Shown here piece after piece: positions 25,937-35,166 of a DNA stretch of 64,000 nt (position 1 is its first letter; each line of letters opens with the position of its first letter). The notes under the pieces were generated by a model. It was not told where the DNA came from and did not search any database. It worked only from the letters and a program-made list of their open reading frames with translations. Made by a program: the position numbers and the translations under genes. Origin of the DNA: Aquibacillus albus (GTDB lineage Bacteria > Bacillota > Bacilli > Bacillales > Amphibacillaceae); NCBI RefSeq assembly GCF_016908325.1, contig NZ_JAFBDR010000008.1:62001-126000 (forward strand), given 5' to 3'.

Positions 25937-26490
25937 TGCGCACGGCCCGCGGGTTTACTCTCACGAATCCCGGTTTATGCGCACTGACCCGGGATTTACT
26001 CTCACGCATCCCGGTTTATGCGCACTGACCCGGGCTTTACTCTCACGAATCCCGGTATATGCGCAGGTGCCGCGGCTATACTCTCACGCATCCCGGTTTA
26101 TGCGCACCATCCGCGGATTTACTCTCACGCATCCCGGTTTATGCGCACGGCCGCAGGGATTACTCTCACGCATCGCAGGTTTATGCGCACGGCCGCAGGG
26201 ATTACTCTCACGCATCGCAGGTTTATGCGCACCGCCGCAGGGATTACTCTCACTTACCGCAGGTTTATGAGCACGTGCCGCGGCTTTACTCTCACAAATC
26301 CCAGGTTTATGCGCACGGCCCGCGGCTTTACTCTCACAAATCCCAGGTTTATGCGCACGGCCCGCGGCTTTACTCTCACAAATCCCAGGATTATGCGCAC
26401 GGCCCGCGGTTTTACTCTCACGCACCCCGGTTTATGCGCAACCCTCCACGATTTACTCTCACGCACCCCCGATATATGCGCACTCCCAGC
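25934..26490 (-). repeat. Repeat array D (about 13 units of 41 bp)
   Basis: Units read TTTATGCGCACGGCCCGCGG then TTTACTCTCAC plus GAATCCCGG or ACGCATCGCAGG. Units are mostly 41 bp, one base shorter than in other arrays; the two boxes remain 21 bp apart. Three subtypes follow one another in blocks (CCGCAGGGAT, CCGCGGCTTT, CCGGGATTT), which suggests local duplication. Confidence 0.93.
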
Positions 26491-26594
26491 TCTCGCCAAT
26501 CCCGACAAACATCCTCTCAAAATAATAATATATTCAGAATTCCGCCAAATTATGATAAAATCAAGTTATTAGTCAACGAAAGAGGTATGTTTGC

Positions 26595-28130
26595 TTGAAG
26601 TCTAAATTAGGATTAGCGAGTGTATTATTTATCTTCGCTTCTTTATTATTAAAAGTGTCCGGTTTGATCCGTGACATGGTTATTGCTTATTATTTTGGGG
26701 ATAGCTATGTGGCTGATGCGTATTTGGCTGCATTTATTATTCCGAATATGTTTATTTTATTTATGACGACGGGTATGAAAAATGCGTTTGTACCGAGTTA
26801 TATTGAAGCAATCGAGCAAAATAGAGGTAGGTATCACTTTGGACAAGTGTTCCGAGGGACGATGGTGATCAGCCTCATTGTTACTGTGTTAGGTATGGCG
26901 TTAGCGCCTTTGTATATACCGATGTTTTATCCGGCATTTAGTGATGCCGTGACCGAAATTGCGATATGGGTTACGATTATCTTTTTCTCGATTATTCTGT
27001 TTGTTGGCATGAATGCCGTTTTGGAGGCATATTTTGATGCGGAAAATCGATTTTCGCTGTCGATGGTGTCGCAAATGATCGTTATTCTCACCTCGATTCT
27101 GTCAGCATTTTTATTTGCCAACAAAATTGGTGCGTATTCTCTGGCAATCGGGTATGCGGTAGGGACCGTTATTTCACTTCTATTTAAGTGGGTATTGCTG
27201 AGACCAGCTTCCAAAGTAATTCAGCTAAAAGGGAAGATGGACCTCCCGGAGATCAAGCACTTTTACATGATTTTTATTCCGGTTGGGCTTACCGTTGCTG
27301 TTGGTCAAATCAACTTGATGGTCGGGACCGTTTTTGCCAGTCATTTTGAAGAAGGTGCCGTCACATACATCAACTATGCGAAAAATTTAGTACATATGCC
27401 ACAAGGGATTTTTGGTGTGACGATTGCGACAATTATTTTTCCGTTATTGTCAAAAGCAATCGCGACCGATGATAACAAGCTATTCAAAAAAGGCATCGAG
27501 CAAGGGCTGACGACGATGTTCTTCATCCTGTTGCCATCGATTGTTGGGATGCTGATTCTGATGCCAAATATCATCGCCCTCCTTTACCAGCGTGGGGCTT
27601 TCACGGAATCCGCGACAATGGCGACGACGCAGGTAGCTTATCTCTACTTTGGGTCGGTTCTATTTTTTAGTTTAAATAATGTGATAAACAAAGGTTTTTA
27701 TTCCTTGAAAAAAGGAAAGCTCATTTTAATGATTAGTCTCGTTTCAATTGGGCTAAACTTTGTGTTGAATTATATTTTTACCGCTTGGATCGGTTACCGA
27801 GGAATTCCGCTGGCAGCATCGGTTAACGCTGCTTTTTATGTTGGAGCCTCGTTACTTATTTTTCTAAAATTAGTCGGCGGCTTGAACCTGAAGCAGGTCG
27901 GATGGGAATTTATAAAAATTATCATTTCCGTACTTATGATGGCCGCAGCTGTTTTGCCGATTTTACCTATGATCGAAGGCTGGCCGAATCTCATTCAAAT
28001 TATTATCGTAGGAATCATTGGTGCGGTCGTTTATACAGCCAGTGCGTTTTTAACAAAAATTCAAGCGTTCCGACTCGTGCTCAATAAATTTACGAGGAAA
28101 AAAGCCTTGAAAAAGGAGTCATCTTCATGA
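26595..28130 (+). CDS. MurJ/MviN-like lipid-linked precursor flippase
   Basis: The 511-residue protein has about 14 membrane segments of the MOP superfamily. The opening SVLFIFASLLLKVSGLIRDM with YYFGDSYVADAYLAAFIIPN is the MviN signature. MurJ turns lipid II across the membrane; relatives in envelope-polymer clusters may carry other undecaprenyl-linked sugars. TTG at 26595 is the start, 8 bases after AGAGGT. It overlaps the PIG-L gene by four bases. The gene set here favours a polymer-specific flippase over the housekeeping one, but this is inference. Confidence 0.85.
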   Translation: MKSKLGLASVLFIFASLLLKVSGLIRDMVIAYYFGDSYVADAYLAAFIIPNMFILFMTTGMKNAFVPSYIEAIEQNRGRYHFGQVFRGTMVISLIVTVLGMALAPLYIPMFYPAFSDAVTEIAIWVTIIFFSIILFVGMNAVLEAYFDAENRFSLSMVSQMIVILTSILSAFLFANKIGAYSLAIGYAVGTVISLLFKWVLLRPASKVIQLKGKMDLPEIKHFYMIFIPVGLTVAVGQINLMVGTVFASHFEEGAVTYINYAKNLVHMPQGIFGVTIATIIFPLLSKAIATDDNKLFKKGIEQGLTTMFFILLPSIVGMLILMPNIIALLYQRGAFTESATMATTQVAYLYFGSVLFFSLNNVINKGFYSLKKGKLILMISLVSIGLNFVLNYIFTAWIGYRGIPLAASVNAAFYVGASLLIFLKLVGGLNLKQVGWEFIKIIISVLMMAAAVLPILPMIEGWPNLIQIIIVGIIGAVVYTASAFLTKIQAFRLVLNKFTRKKALKKESSS

Positions 28131-29005
28131 ACCTGAAAGAATTGATCATCAATCTTTTTAAACCGATAAATATTCCGATGACAAAGCTTATTTTGAACAA
28201 CCATTACAAGGGCGACAAAGCTTTATCGGGAACGAATCATGCGAAGCGTGTGCTCATTTTGGCTCCACACATGGATGATGAAACGATTGGACCAGGCGGA
28301 ACGATCAAACGTCATGCGGATGAAGGGGCAGAGGTGCACTGTGTGTTTATTACGGATGGCTCCAACAGTGTTTCTGACCTGCCAAAAGAGGAATTAATCA
28401 AGGCGCGGCAACGAGAAGTCGAGAATGTAAAGGATATTTTAGGACTTACCGACATTCATTATATGGGCTTGCCGGACGGGGAAGTGGCGAGTGACGAAGC
28501 GTCCCAGCAGCAATTGCTCGCGATTATTAAAAAAGTGAATCCGGATATGATTTACAGCACATTGCTTGTCGATGCCCATCCGGACCATACTGCAACAGCA
28601 AGGATTTTAGCAGATACCATCGAGCAAATCCCAGATCTGGACTGTACGATTCGACAGTACGAAATCAATTGTGCAATCCCGCCAGCATACATCAATTGTA
28701 ATGTAGATATTAGTCAAACGTTTGATACAAAAAAAGCGGCGATTGATAAGTTTGAGTCACAAGCGATTGCTTTTGATGGCTTTCTTGCACTCAACAAAAT
28801 AAAGGCGAACATCGTCAACGGACAAGTACGGGCAGTCGAAGGATTTTTAGAGCTGTCTCCAGATGAACTTGTCGCCCATGCGAAAAAAATCCCGACGAAA
28901 GATTTTTCGCGAATGTTTAAGCAGATTAACCGAACGGATACGCTATTATGGGCAATTTTTAAAAATCTCAAAGCAAAGCAGGACATGTACCGGAACAGTT
29001 TGTAA
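28127..29005 (+). CDS. PIG-L-family sugar N-deacetylase
   Basis: The 292-residue protein has the zinc motif APHMDDETIGPGG (the AHPDDE type) at residues ~45-57 and VDAHPDHTATA further on. PIG-L/LmbE enzymes remove acetyl groups from N-acetylglucosaminyl conjugates such as GlcNAc-malate or lipid-linked GlcNAc. Its ATG overlaps the flippase stop (ATGA), so the two act together. No bshA or other bacillithiol gene is nearby. A role in deacetylating an envelope glycan is inferred. Confidence 0.85.
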   Translation: MNLKELIINLFKPINIPMTKLILNNHYKGDKALSGTNHAKRVLILAPHMDDETIGPGGTIKRHADEGAEVHCVFITDGSNSVSDLPKEELIKARQREVENVKDILGLTDIHYMGLPDGEVASDEASQQQLLAIIKKVNPDMIYSTLLVDAHPDHTATARILADTIEQIPDLDCTIRQYEINCAIPPAYINCNVDISQTFDTKKAAIDKFESQAIAFDGFLALNKIKANIVNGQVRAVEGFLELSPDELVAHAKKIPTKDFSRMFKQINRTDTLLWAIFKNLKAKQDMYRNSL

Positions 29006-29025
29006 CTTTTTAACGAGGTGGAACA

Positions 29026-30054
29026 ATGGGAATTCGTTTGTACAAGCAAGGGGACGAGCAGCAAATCCAACAGCTTTTTGAAAAAGTATTTAAAAAACAG
29101 CGCTCGATTGCGCATTGGAAATGGAAATTTGAAGGAACTCCCAGCCTAATTCTCGTTTTTGAAGAAAAAAATGAAATTTTGGGACACATTTCCCTTTGGC
29201 TTTTCGAAGGGTATATTGGCGGCGAAGAAAAGAAGCTTGGCGTGCGGGTTGACACGATGGTGGACCCTGATGCACGTGGCAAAGGAATCTACAAGCAGCT
29301 AAACGAGGCAATGATTGAGCATGCGAACGAAGCGGGAATTTCCATTTTACACGGATTTCCTGCTGAAAAAGCGAAGGCTCTCTTGCAAAAATACACGGAC
29401 GGCAAGCATATTGCTGATATTTCACGATTTTATATCGTCCTAAAGCCGTGGAAAATTGCAGCTTCGATCCATAAAATTGCAAAGCCGTTGCAATTTTTTG
29501 ATGGCCTTTACCAAGCGAAAAAGCTGCGAAAGGTACGTCCGAATTTTCCAGAGGGAATCAAGGTTGAAGCGGTTCAGCATTGCGATGAACGCTTTGATGA
29601 GCTAGCGGAAAAAACGAAAAACCTTAAAAAAGTCATGGTCAAACGGGATGCAGCTTACTTAAATTGGCGTTACTTCAACCATCCAGATAATGAGTATTCG
29701 ATGTTTGCAATAAATAAAAATGGAATGTTACAGGGTTATGTTGTCATAAAAAAGGAAACAATGCAGAAGAAAAACGGAGAGCTGACACTCGGATTTATTG
29801 TCGACTGGTTAGCAATCGATGACAGAACAAATTGGGAATATTTAATGCAAACCGCGCTTACGTATTTAGAGGACACAGACCTGATCCAAACGTGGAGCTT
29901 TACCGATAACCAATTTGTTCCAGCTATGCTAAGCTTTGGCCTCAAGGAAAGAGACAGACCAATGCCCTTTGTTGTCCATGATTTAGCGGATAACCCTGGT
30001 ACGTTGGACGTCGATAACTGGTGGCTGACACAAGGGGACATCGACTCCTTTTAA
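29026..30054 (+). CDS. GNAT-family acetyltransferase-like protein, 342 aa
   Basis: The N-terminal 130 residues form a GNAT domain with VRVDTMVDPDARGKGIYKQL, where RGKG is the acetyl-CoA loop. The C-terminal half looks like a second GNAT fold (KRDAAYLNWRYFNHPDNEYS) of the kind seen in tandem or Eis-like proteins. It follows the deacetylase by 20 bases (ACGAGGTGGAAC site), making a deacetylate/acylate pair plausible. The acceptor is unknown. Confidence 0.8.
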   Translation: MGIRLYKQGDEQQIQQLFEKVFKKQRSIAHWKWKFEGTPSLILVFEEKNEILGHISLWLFEGYIGGEEKKLGVRVDTMVDPDARGKGIYKQLNEAMIEHANEAGISILHGFPAEKAKALLQKYTDGKHIADISRFYIVLKPWKIAASIHKIAKPLQFFDGLYQAKKLRKVRPNFPEGIKVEAVQHCDERFDELAEKTKNLKKVMVKRDAAYLNWRYFNHPDNEYSMFAINKNGMLQGYVVIKKETMQKKNGELTLGFIVDWLAIDDRTNWEYLMQTALTYLEDTDLIQTWSFTDNQFVPAMLSFGLKERDRPMPFVVHDLADNPGTLDVDNWWLTQGDIDSF

Positions 30055-30236
30055 AAAATAAGTGAGAACGAGACAAAATTCTTATTGATATTTGGATATT
30101 GATTCATTTATAATAAGGCAGACATTGTTTACGAAATTGGAAAAATATTTCATCTCCAAATAATGAAACTTTTTATGATAAATTATCGTCTATAAAACTA
30201 GTACACGAACCGATATATTTTGCTAGGAGGTCGCAA

Positions 30237-31292
30237 ATGGTTTACTTAGCTTTACTCGTATGCTTTATGGCATCGATTCTATTAACACCGTATGTAAAAA
30301 AATTAGCCATTCGAATTGGCGCAGTGGATCAACCAAATGAAAGAAAAGTTCATATAAGAGTTATGCCAAGGCTAGGTGGGCTAGCAATAATTGCGAGCTT
30401 CCTAATCGGCTTCATTCTATTTACACCAGGCAGTGTCGTAGAATTTTGGCCAATCTTATTAGGGGCACTAATCATTACCATCGTTGGGGTATTAGATGAC
30501 CTCACTGAACTATCTGCAAAAGTAAAATTAGGTGGCCAATTATTAGCAGCAATCATAACCGTCATGGGCGGCGTACAAATCGAATTCATTACCTTACCAT
30601 TTGGAGAAAGAATCGAATTCGGATACTTTGCCATCCCAATCACGATTCTATGGATTGTCGGAATCACAAACGCCATCAACCTGATTGACGGACTAGACGG
30701 ATTAGCAGCCGGCGTATCAGCCATCGCACTGCTTACTATCTCTGGAATGGCGATTTCGATGGGAAGCATCCCAGTCGCATTCATGGGCTTAATCCTACTA
30801 GGAAGCACAGTCGGCTTCTTAGTTTATAACTTCCACCCAGCAAAAATATTCATGGGTGACACAGGAGCCCTATTCCTTGGATTCATGATCAGTTCCCTAT
30901 CCGTCATGGGACTATTCAAAAACGTAACTCTATTTTCATTGATTGTGCCAATTATCATTCTAGGTGTACCAATTCTGGACACAGTGTTTGCCATCGTTCG
31001 CCGAATCATCCAGCGCAAACCACTGTCATCACCAGATAAACTACACCTGCACCATTGCTTAATACGACTAGGCTACAGCCACCGCCAAACCGTAATTGCT
31101 ATTTACGCACTAAGCGCACTGTTCAGCCTAGCAGCAATTATCTTTACACGCTCAACCATGTACGGCTCCGTCATCACGATGGTCCTACTACTCGTCATGG
31201 TCGAACTAATCGTCGAAATTACCGGATTGATCAGCGAAAACTACCGACCAATCCTAAACCTAGTAAAAAGCACAAAAGTAAGAAGCAAATAA
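30237..31292 (+). CDS. tagO: TagO-like undecaprenyl-phosphate GlcNAc-1-phosphate transferase (copy 1)
   Basis: The 351-residue polytopic enzyme has the family motifs: RIGAVDQPNERKVH, RLGGLAI, the catalytic VLDDLTEL and NLIDGLDGLAAG, NFHPAKIFMGDTGALFLGF, and the LHHCLIRLGYSHRQT His loop. TagO starts wall teichoic acid and other wall glycans by moving GlcNAc-1-phosphate onto undecaprenyl phosphate. TAGGAGG gives the start. A second copy lies at 35167. Codons run unusually rich in CCA, CTA and ATC compared with the upstream operon. Confidence 0.92.
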   Translation: MVYLALLVCFMASILLTPYVKKLAIRIGAVDQPNERKVHIRVMPRLGGLAIIASFLIGFILFTPGSVVEFWPILLGALIITIVGVLDDLTELSAKVKLGGQLLAAIITVMGGVQIEFITLPFGERIEFGYFAIPITILWIVGITNAINLIDGLDGLAAGVSAIALLTISGMAISMGSIPVAFMGLILLGSTVGFLVYNFHPAKIFMGDTGALFLGFMISSLSVMGLFKNVTLFSLIVPIIILGVPILDTVFAIVRRIIQRKPLSSPDKLHLHHCLIRLGYSHRQTVIAIYALSALFSLAAIIFTRSTMYGSVITMVLLLVMVELIVEITGLISENYRPILNLVKSTKVRSK

Positions 31293-31326
31293 CACTTCCC
31301 ATTAGGGGGAGTGTTTTTATTTTTTG
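31291..31326 (+). terminator. Terminator after tagO copy 1
   Basis: AACACTTCCC and GGGGGAGTGTT form a stem around ATTA, followed by TTTATTTTTT. Confidence 0.9.
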
Positions 31327-31411
31327 CAGGAATTTGGAAATTATGCACGGGAATTTGAAATTTTTTTGGGGGATGCGGTGCCTGGGGGATGTGCGGTGCC
31401 TGGGGGGATGT

Positions 31412-31888
31412 GTGCGGTGCGCATAATCGGAGTGGAGATGAGAGTAAACGGTGGTTTGATGCTCATAAATGGGGGAAGATGAGAGAAAATCCAGGTGTGG
31501 TGCGCAAAACCGGTGTGGAGGTGAGAGAAAATCCGGAAATGTTGCGCAAAACCGGTGTGAAGTTGAGAGAAAATTCGGAAATGTGCGCAAAACCCGTGTG
31601 CAGCTGAGAGAAAATCCGGGATAGTTGCGCAAAACCGGAGTGAAGCTGATAGAAAATGCGGGAATGTTGCAACATAACCGGGGGGAGCTGAGAGAAAATC
31701 CAGGAATGTTGCGCATAACCGGGGTGGAGCTGAGAGAAAGTCCGGAAATGTTGCGCAAAACCGGTGTGCAGCTGAGAGAAAATCCGGAAATGTTGCGCAT
31801 AACTGGTGTGAAGTTGAGAGAAAATCCGAAAGTGTGCGCATAACCCGTGTGAAGGTGAGAGAAAATCCAGAATTGTTGCACATAACCA
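31412..31888 (+). repeat. 42-bp family repeat array E (about 11 units)
   Basis: Units read GTTGCGCAAAACCGGTGTG then AGCTGAGAGAAAATCCGGAA, 42 bp, boxes 21 bp apart. The second box here is mostly TGAGAGAAAA instead of TGAGAGTAAA. It separates tagO from a convergent hydrolase gene. Confidence 0.92.
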
Positions 31889-31946
31889 GTTGCAATCTTT
31901 CAAGAAGAGCAGCTGCTTTTTCACTAAACCCGCTTATTTTAATCGA

Positions 31947-31981
31947 TCAAAAAAGGGCAGCCATTAACGGCTAACCCTGAA
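31947..31981 (-). terminator. Terminator of the alpha/beta hydrolase gene
   Basis: Read on the minus strand, AGGGTTAGCC and GGCTGCCCTTTTTT form a stem around GTTAAT, ending in six T. Confidence 0.85.
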
Positions 31982-32004
31982 TAGAAAAGGTATTCGCTAT
32001 TTTT

Positions 32005-32772
32005 TTATTCATCTATTTTATTCATAAACTGTTGGATACAGTCTTGTAAAGCTTTTGGTTGCTCACTAACGACGTAATGTCCAGCATCTGGAATGATCGT
32101 CAACATGGAATCTGGAATCCCTTTATGTAATGCTTCGGAGTAAGTTACAGGAGTTAGTACATCATCTTTTCCAACAACAATTAATGTAGGAACGTTAATT
32201 TTACTGATTGAGTCGCTTAAATCATGTTGATTTATCGTTTCAAAATCTTGAATTGTGGATTCCATAGGAGTCAGACTAAGCCAACTTCCTACTTTTTGAT
32301 GCACAGTTGCTGATGTTTTGGGAGAAAATGCTGCAAGAAATGATTCCTCGCTAATTTCTCCTTTTCTTACTTGATCTAAAAACTCAGGAGGAATTTTCAG
32401 GTTGGCTCCAGTAGAAACCATCACAGCCCCACTAATTTGATCAAATCCATCTACTGCAATTTGTTGGACAATCGCACCACCCATGGAATGTCCTGCAATA
32501 ACAACTTTCTGTTCCTTAAAATAGGTTGAAATAAATTCGCTAACTAAATCTGCATAATCGCGGATGGATGAACAAGCGGGTCCTTCAGATTGATCGTGTC
32601 CTGGAAGGCTCAGTGCAACAACATGTCTATCTTTGCTTAACCTCTCTACTTGCTCCATCCATATGTTGTGGTTTCCTCCACCACCATGAATAAAAACAAT
32701 AGGATTGCCAGATTGTTGTTGACCTAGCTCTTCATAAAAAATTTTTTTACCTTTAATGTTAATAAACGGCAT
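32005..32772 (-). CDS. Alpha/beta-hydrolase
   Basis: The 255-residue enzyme has the oxyanion segment VFIHGGGGNHNIWME, the nucleophile elbow VIAGHSMGGAIVQ (Ser), the acid in VVGKDDVLTP, and the His in IPDAGHYVVSEQP. It is a soluble serine hydrolase of the esterase/lactonase/haloperoxidase-like group; the substrate cannot be read. ATG at 32772 is chosen since AGAGGTGA precedes it; a longer frame adds 12 residues without support. It is monocistronic. Confidence 0.88.
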   Translation of the reverse strand: MPFINIKGKKIFYEELGQQQSGNPIVFIHGGGGNHNIWMEQVERLSKDRHVVALSLPGHDQSEGPACSSIRDYADLVSEFISTYFKEQKVVIAGHSMGGAIVQQIAVDGFDQISGAVMVSTGANLKIPPEFLDQVRKGEISEESFLAAFSPKTSATVHQKVGSWLSLTPMESTIQDFETINQHDLSDSISKINVPTLIVVGKDDVLTPVTYSEALHKGIPDSMLTIIPDAGHYVVSEQPKALQDCIQQFMNKIDE

Positions 32773-32928
32773 TTCATCACCTCTATAGGAATTTTTAAAA
32801 TGCAACAAGATTACTTGGAATACATCTAAGTAACATAGTAAATCTCGTTAATTCATTATATCATTAAACAAGCAAATTTGATGAAAAAAATTAGAAAAAT
32901 CAAAAAAGTGATTCCGTTTACAATGATA

Positions 32929-32975
32929 AGGGGTCTGACCCCTCTTGTGGACAGTTGTCCACTGTGGGAGGACAG
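32929..32975. repeat. Composite palindromic repeat, copy 3
   Basis: AAGGGGTCTGACCCCTCTT is followed by GTGGACAGTTGTCCAC, a second palindrome. The same pair occurs, inverted, at 49185-49215, where GACCCCTCTTGTGGACAGTT matches exactly. This shows a longer composite element rather than a lone hairpin. Confidence 0.85.
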
Positions 32976-33097
32976 GTGTAACGAGGAGATTGATGTATGA
33001 AATAATTAATCCAATTTATGATTCCATTTGTGTAATGAAGTATAGAATGTACTATAATTATTTTAAGGAATACTCTTTATAATAAAGGGTGAGAATA

Positions 33098-33256
33098 TTG
33101 CGGTTACCAGGCGAACCAAAATGTAGTCGGTATTGTTTATTGGCATCAAGGGTGTACACTTGGACTGTATTTAGTATAGGATTTAATCATGACTTGGTTT
33201 TTAAACTCAACCTGTACATGCAATATGGCGTAAAAGAGTATTGGATTAAATTTTAA
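33098..33256 (+). pseudogene. Degraded Uma2-family endonuclease fragment
   Basis: A 52-residue open stretch ends HDLVFKLNLYMQYGVKEYWI, which is the conserved C-terminal core of Uma2 (DUF820) proteins, where D..K...Y...GVxEYWI precedes the last strands. The sequence before it is unrelated to the family's PD-(D/E)XK centre, and a TAA cuts off the end. It looks like the remains of a deleted gene. Confidence 0.55.
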
Positions 33257-33267
33257 CGATTATCTTT

Positions 33268-33534
33268 TTGATTCCATTATATGGGCTGTTGATTTGGACT
33301 TATTTTTACCCGAAGGAAAGTTTGCTGTTTGGGCAAATATGGAGATTTAAAGGTGAACCTGAGTTTTCTGAATTGGCTATTCGTTTTACTAAATTTGGAT
33401 CGATTATTGCTATCTTTGTATTAACAATCATTTTGGTCAGTTCCATATCTGATCATTCGTTCGTTACACTTTTACTAGTTCTGGGATTGTTCTTTTACAT
33501 AATAATAGGGGGATATAAATTGATCTCCAAATAA
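33268..33534 (+). CDS. DUF6199-like small membrane protein, perhaps truncated
   Basis: It has two membrane segments (LIPLYGLLIWTYFYP and IIAIFVLTIILVSSI) with an FGQIWRFKGEPEFSELAIRF loop, close to the YPK...W+FK..EPS pattern of DUF6199. A TTG at 33268 or an ATT further up are the only start candidates, and no good ribosome site is present. It lies next to the Uma2 fragment, so the 5' part may have been lost in the same event. Confidence 0.45.
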   Translation: MIPLYGLLIWTYFYPKESLLFGQIWRFKGEPEFSELAIRFTKFGSIIAIFVLTIILVSSISDHSFVTLLLVLGLFFYIIIGGYKLISK

Positions 33535-33539
33535 CAGGA

Positions 33540-33705
33540 TGCGCATAACTTAATCAAAGTTGAAAGAAAGTCCGGTTTTAGTGCGCATAACCTTACCAAA
33601 GTTAAGATAAAATCCCCCATATTTGCGCATAATTGTACTACATTTAATAGTAACCCACTAATCTGTGCTCATAACTCCCCAAAAGTTGAGAGAAAATTTT
33701 AAAAA
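33540..33705 (+). repeat. 42-bp family repeat array F (about 4 degenerate units)
   Basis: TGCGCATAAC and TTGAAAGAAAG/TTGAGAGAAAA boxes alternate with poor conservation (ATTTGCGCATAATTG, TCTGTGCTCATAACTCC). This seems to be an old, decaying array. Confidence 0.75.
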
Positions 33706-33768
33706 ATGAAAGGAAATCCCACCATTAAATCGAATATATAATAAAAATTAAATACGAGGAGTGAATGT

Positions 33769-34731
33769 ATGATCATTAAACCATCAACAATTCCAAGTAC
33801 AAATCTAAAACTTCATGCACTAATTCGATGCTTGCCCTTGAATCATAAAATGAGGCCACAAGTGCTTGAAGATTTCAACAAAAGAAATGCAGGTTATCGG
33901 GGTGAAGAATCAATTGATTATTATTTGGATCCGCTACCGCATAAGGACTTCCACATCTTTCACGGCCTGCGATTAAAAAATGAAAAGTACCACTTCCAAA
34001 TAGACACTCTCCTTGCATCCTCCTGTTTTAAACTCATCATTGAATTGAAAAATTTCACTGGCGATATATACTTCGATAATGAATCCAAACAATTTTTTCA
34101 AATCTTTAACGGTCAAAAAGAAGGGTATCAAAATCCAATTGTCCAAGCAGAAAGGCAAAAATTAGAGCTAGCGAGATGGTTAAACAAAAATAATATAAAG
34201 CAAACGCCGATTGAATATTTAGTTGCAATTAAAAATCCCTCAACTAAAATTGAAGTTTCCGCTGGCGGTGAACATATATTGGACAAGGTAATGCACTTCG
34301 ACCATCTTCTTACTAACATTTTATTACTTCAAAAGAAATATCGAAAACCTCTGTTAGACTCCAATGCACTGAAAACCTTAGACAACAAATTATTACGATC
34401 CCATACTCCAAAATCGATTGACGTCCTTGACCATTATAATATAGATAAAGCCGATATCATCACTGGTGTACAATGTCCCAAATGCCGCGCCACGCCAATG
34501 AAGAGAATAATTGGTAAATGGCAATGTCAAAAATGCTTCACCGAATCAAAAAATGCCCATGAAACCACCATCCATGACTATCTTCTTTTGATAAGTCCAA
34601 CTATCACCAACAAACAATGCAGGGAGTTCCTACACATATCAGACCGAAGCCTTGCATCTAGACTGTTAAATTCCATGGATCTACTGAAGACAGGAACATT
34701 AAAGGGGACTGAATATGAGAGGATAGAATAG
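33769..34731 (+). CDS. NERD-domain protein with C-terminal zinc ribbon
   Basis: Residues ~40-150 form a NERD (nuclease-related) domain: YRGEESIDYYLDPL, FQIDTLLASSCFKLIIELKN (the Asp and the ExK are the expected metal residues) and FFQIFNGQKEGYQNPIVQAE. Residues ~235-260 hold CPKC and CQKC, a four-Cys zinc ribbon, and a helical C-terminus follows that may bind DNA. NERD proteins are predicted nucleases of unknown role, common in Bacillaceae. GAGGAGTG precedes the ATG. Confidence 0.85.
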   Translation: MIIKPSTIPSTNLKLHALIRCLPLNHKMRPQVLEDFNKRNAGYRGEESIDYYLDPLPHKDFHIFHGLRLKNEKYHFQIDTLLASSCFKLIIELKNFTGDIYFDNESKQFFQIFNGQKEGYQNPIVQAERQKLELARWLNKNNIKQTPIEYLVAIKNPSTKIEVSAGGEHILDKVMHFDHLLTNILLLQKKYRKPLLDSNALKTLDNKLLRSHTPKSIDVLDHYNIDKADIITGVQCPKCRATPMKRIIGKWQCQKCFTESKNAHETTIHDYLLLISPTITNKQCREFLHISDRSLASRLLNSMDLLKTGTLKGTEYERIE

Positions 34732-34734
34732 AAG

Positions 34735-35032
34735 CTGGTGCGTAGGGCTGTTGTTCAGTCTTTGTTTTCTTATCAAGCTGAGAGTAAATACGTGAAAGTT
34801 GCTCATAACGGTGCTGAAGTTGAGAGAAACTCCATGAAAGCTGCTCGTAACGGTGACCAAGTTGAGAGAAACTCCATGAAAGCTGCTCATAAAGTCGCCG
34901 AAGCTGAGAGTAAATCCGTGGAAGTTGCTCATAAAGTAGCCGAAGCTGAGAGTAAATCCATGGAAGTTGCTCATAAAGTCGCCGAAGCTGAGAGAAAACC
35001 CATGAAACCTGCGCATAACCCGCACCAAGTTC
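34735..35032 (+). repeat. 42-bp family repeat array G (about 6 units)
   Basis: Units read GTTGCTCATAAAGTCGCCGA then AGCTGAGAGTAAATCCGTGG, 42 bp. The first box is GCTCATAA rather than GCGCATAA in most units. It lies between the NERD gene and tagO copy 2. Confidence 0.92.
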
Positions 35033-35166
35033 CATCAAATCCTCACAGATCCTCATGAAAATCAGCAAAATTTTCCTATAAATATCCCTTGGAATAAATT
35101 AATCATCATATATTTGTGTGACTTTTGGCATATTAAAAATAAAACGTTTTTAAAGTAGGGATATAT

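Noticed and set aside
25936-26600. Long open frames over the repeat arrays (products such as MRTARGFTLTNPR repeated)
   Set aside because: They arise because the repeat units contain no stops in several frames on both strands. The same arrays give different peptides in three frames, and no ribosome sites or signals support them.
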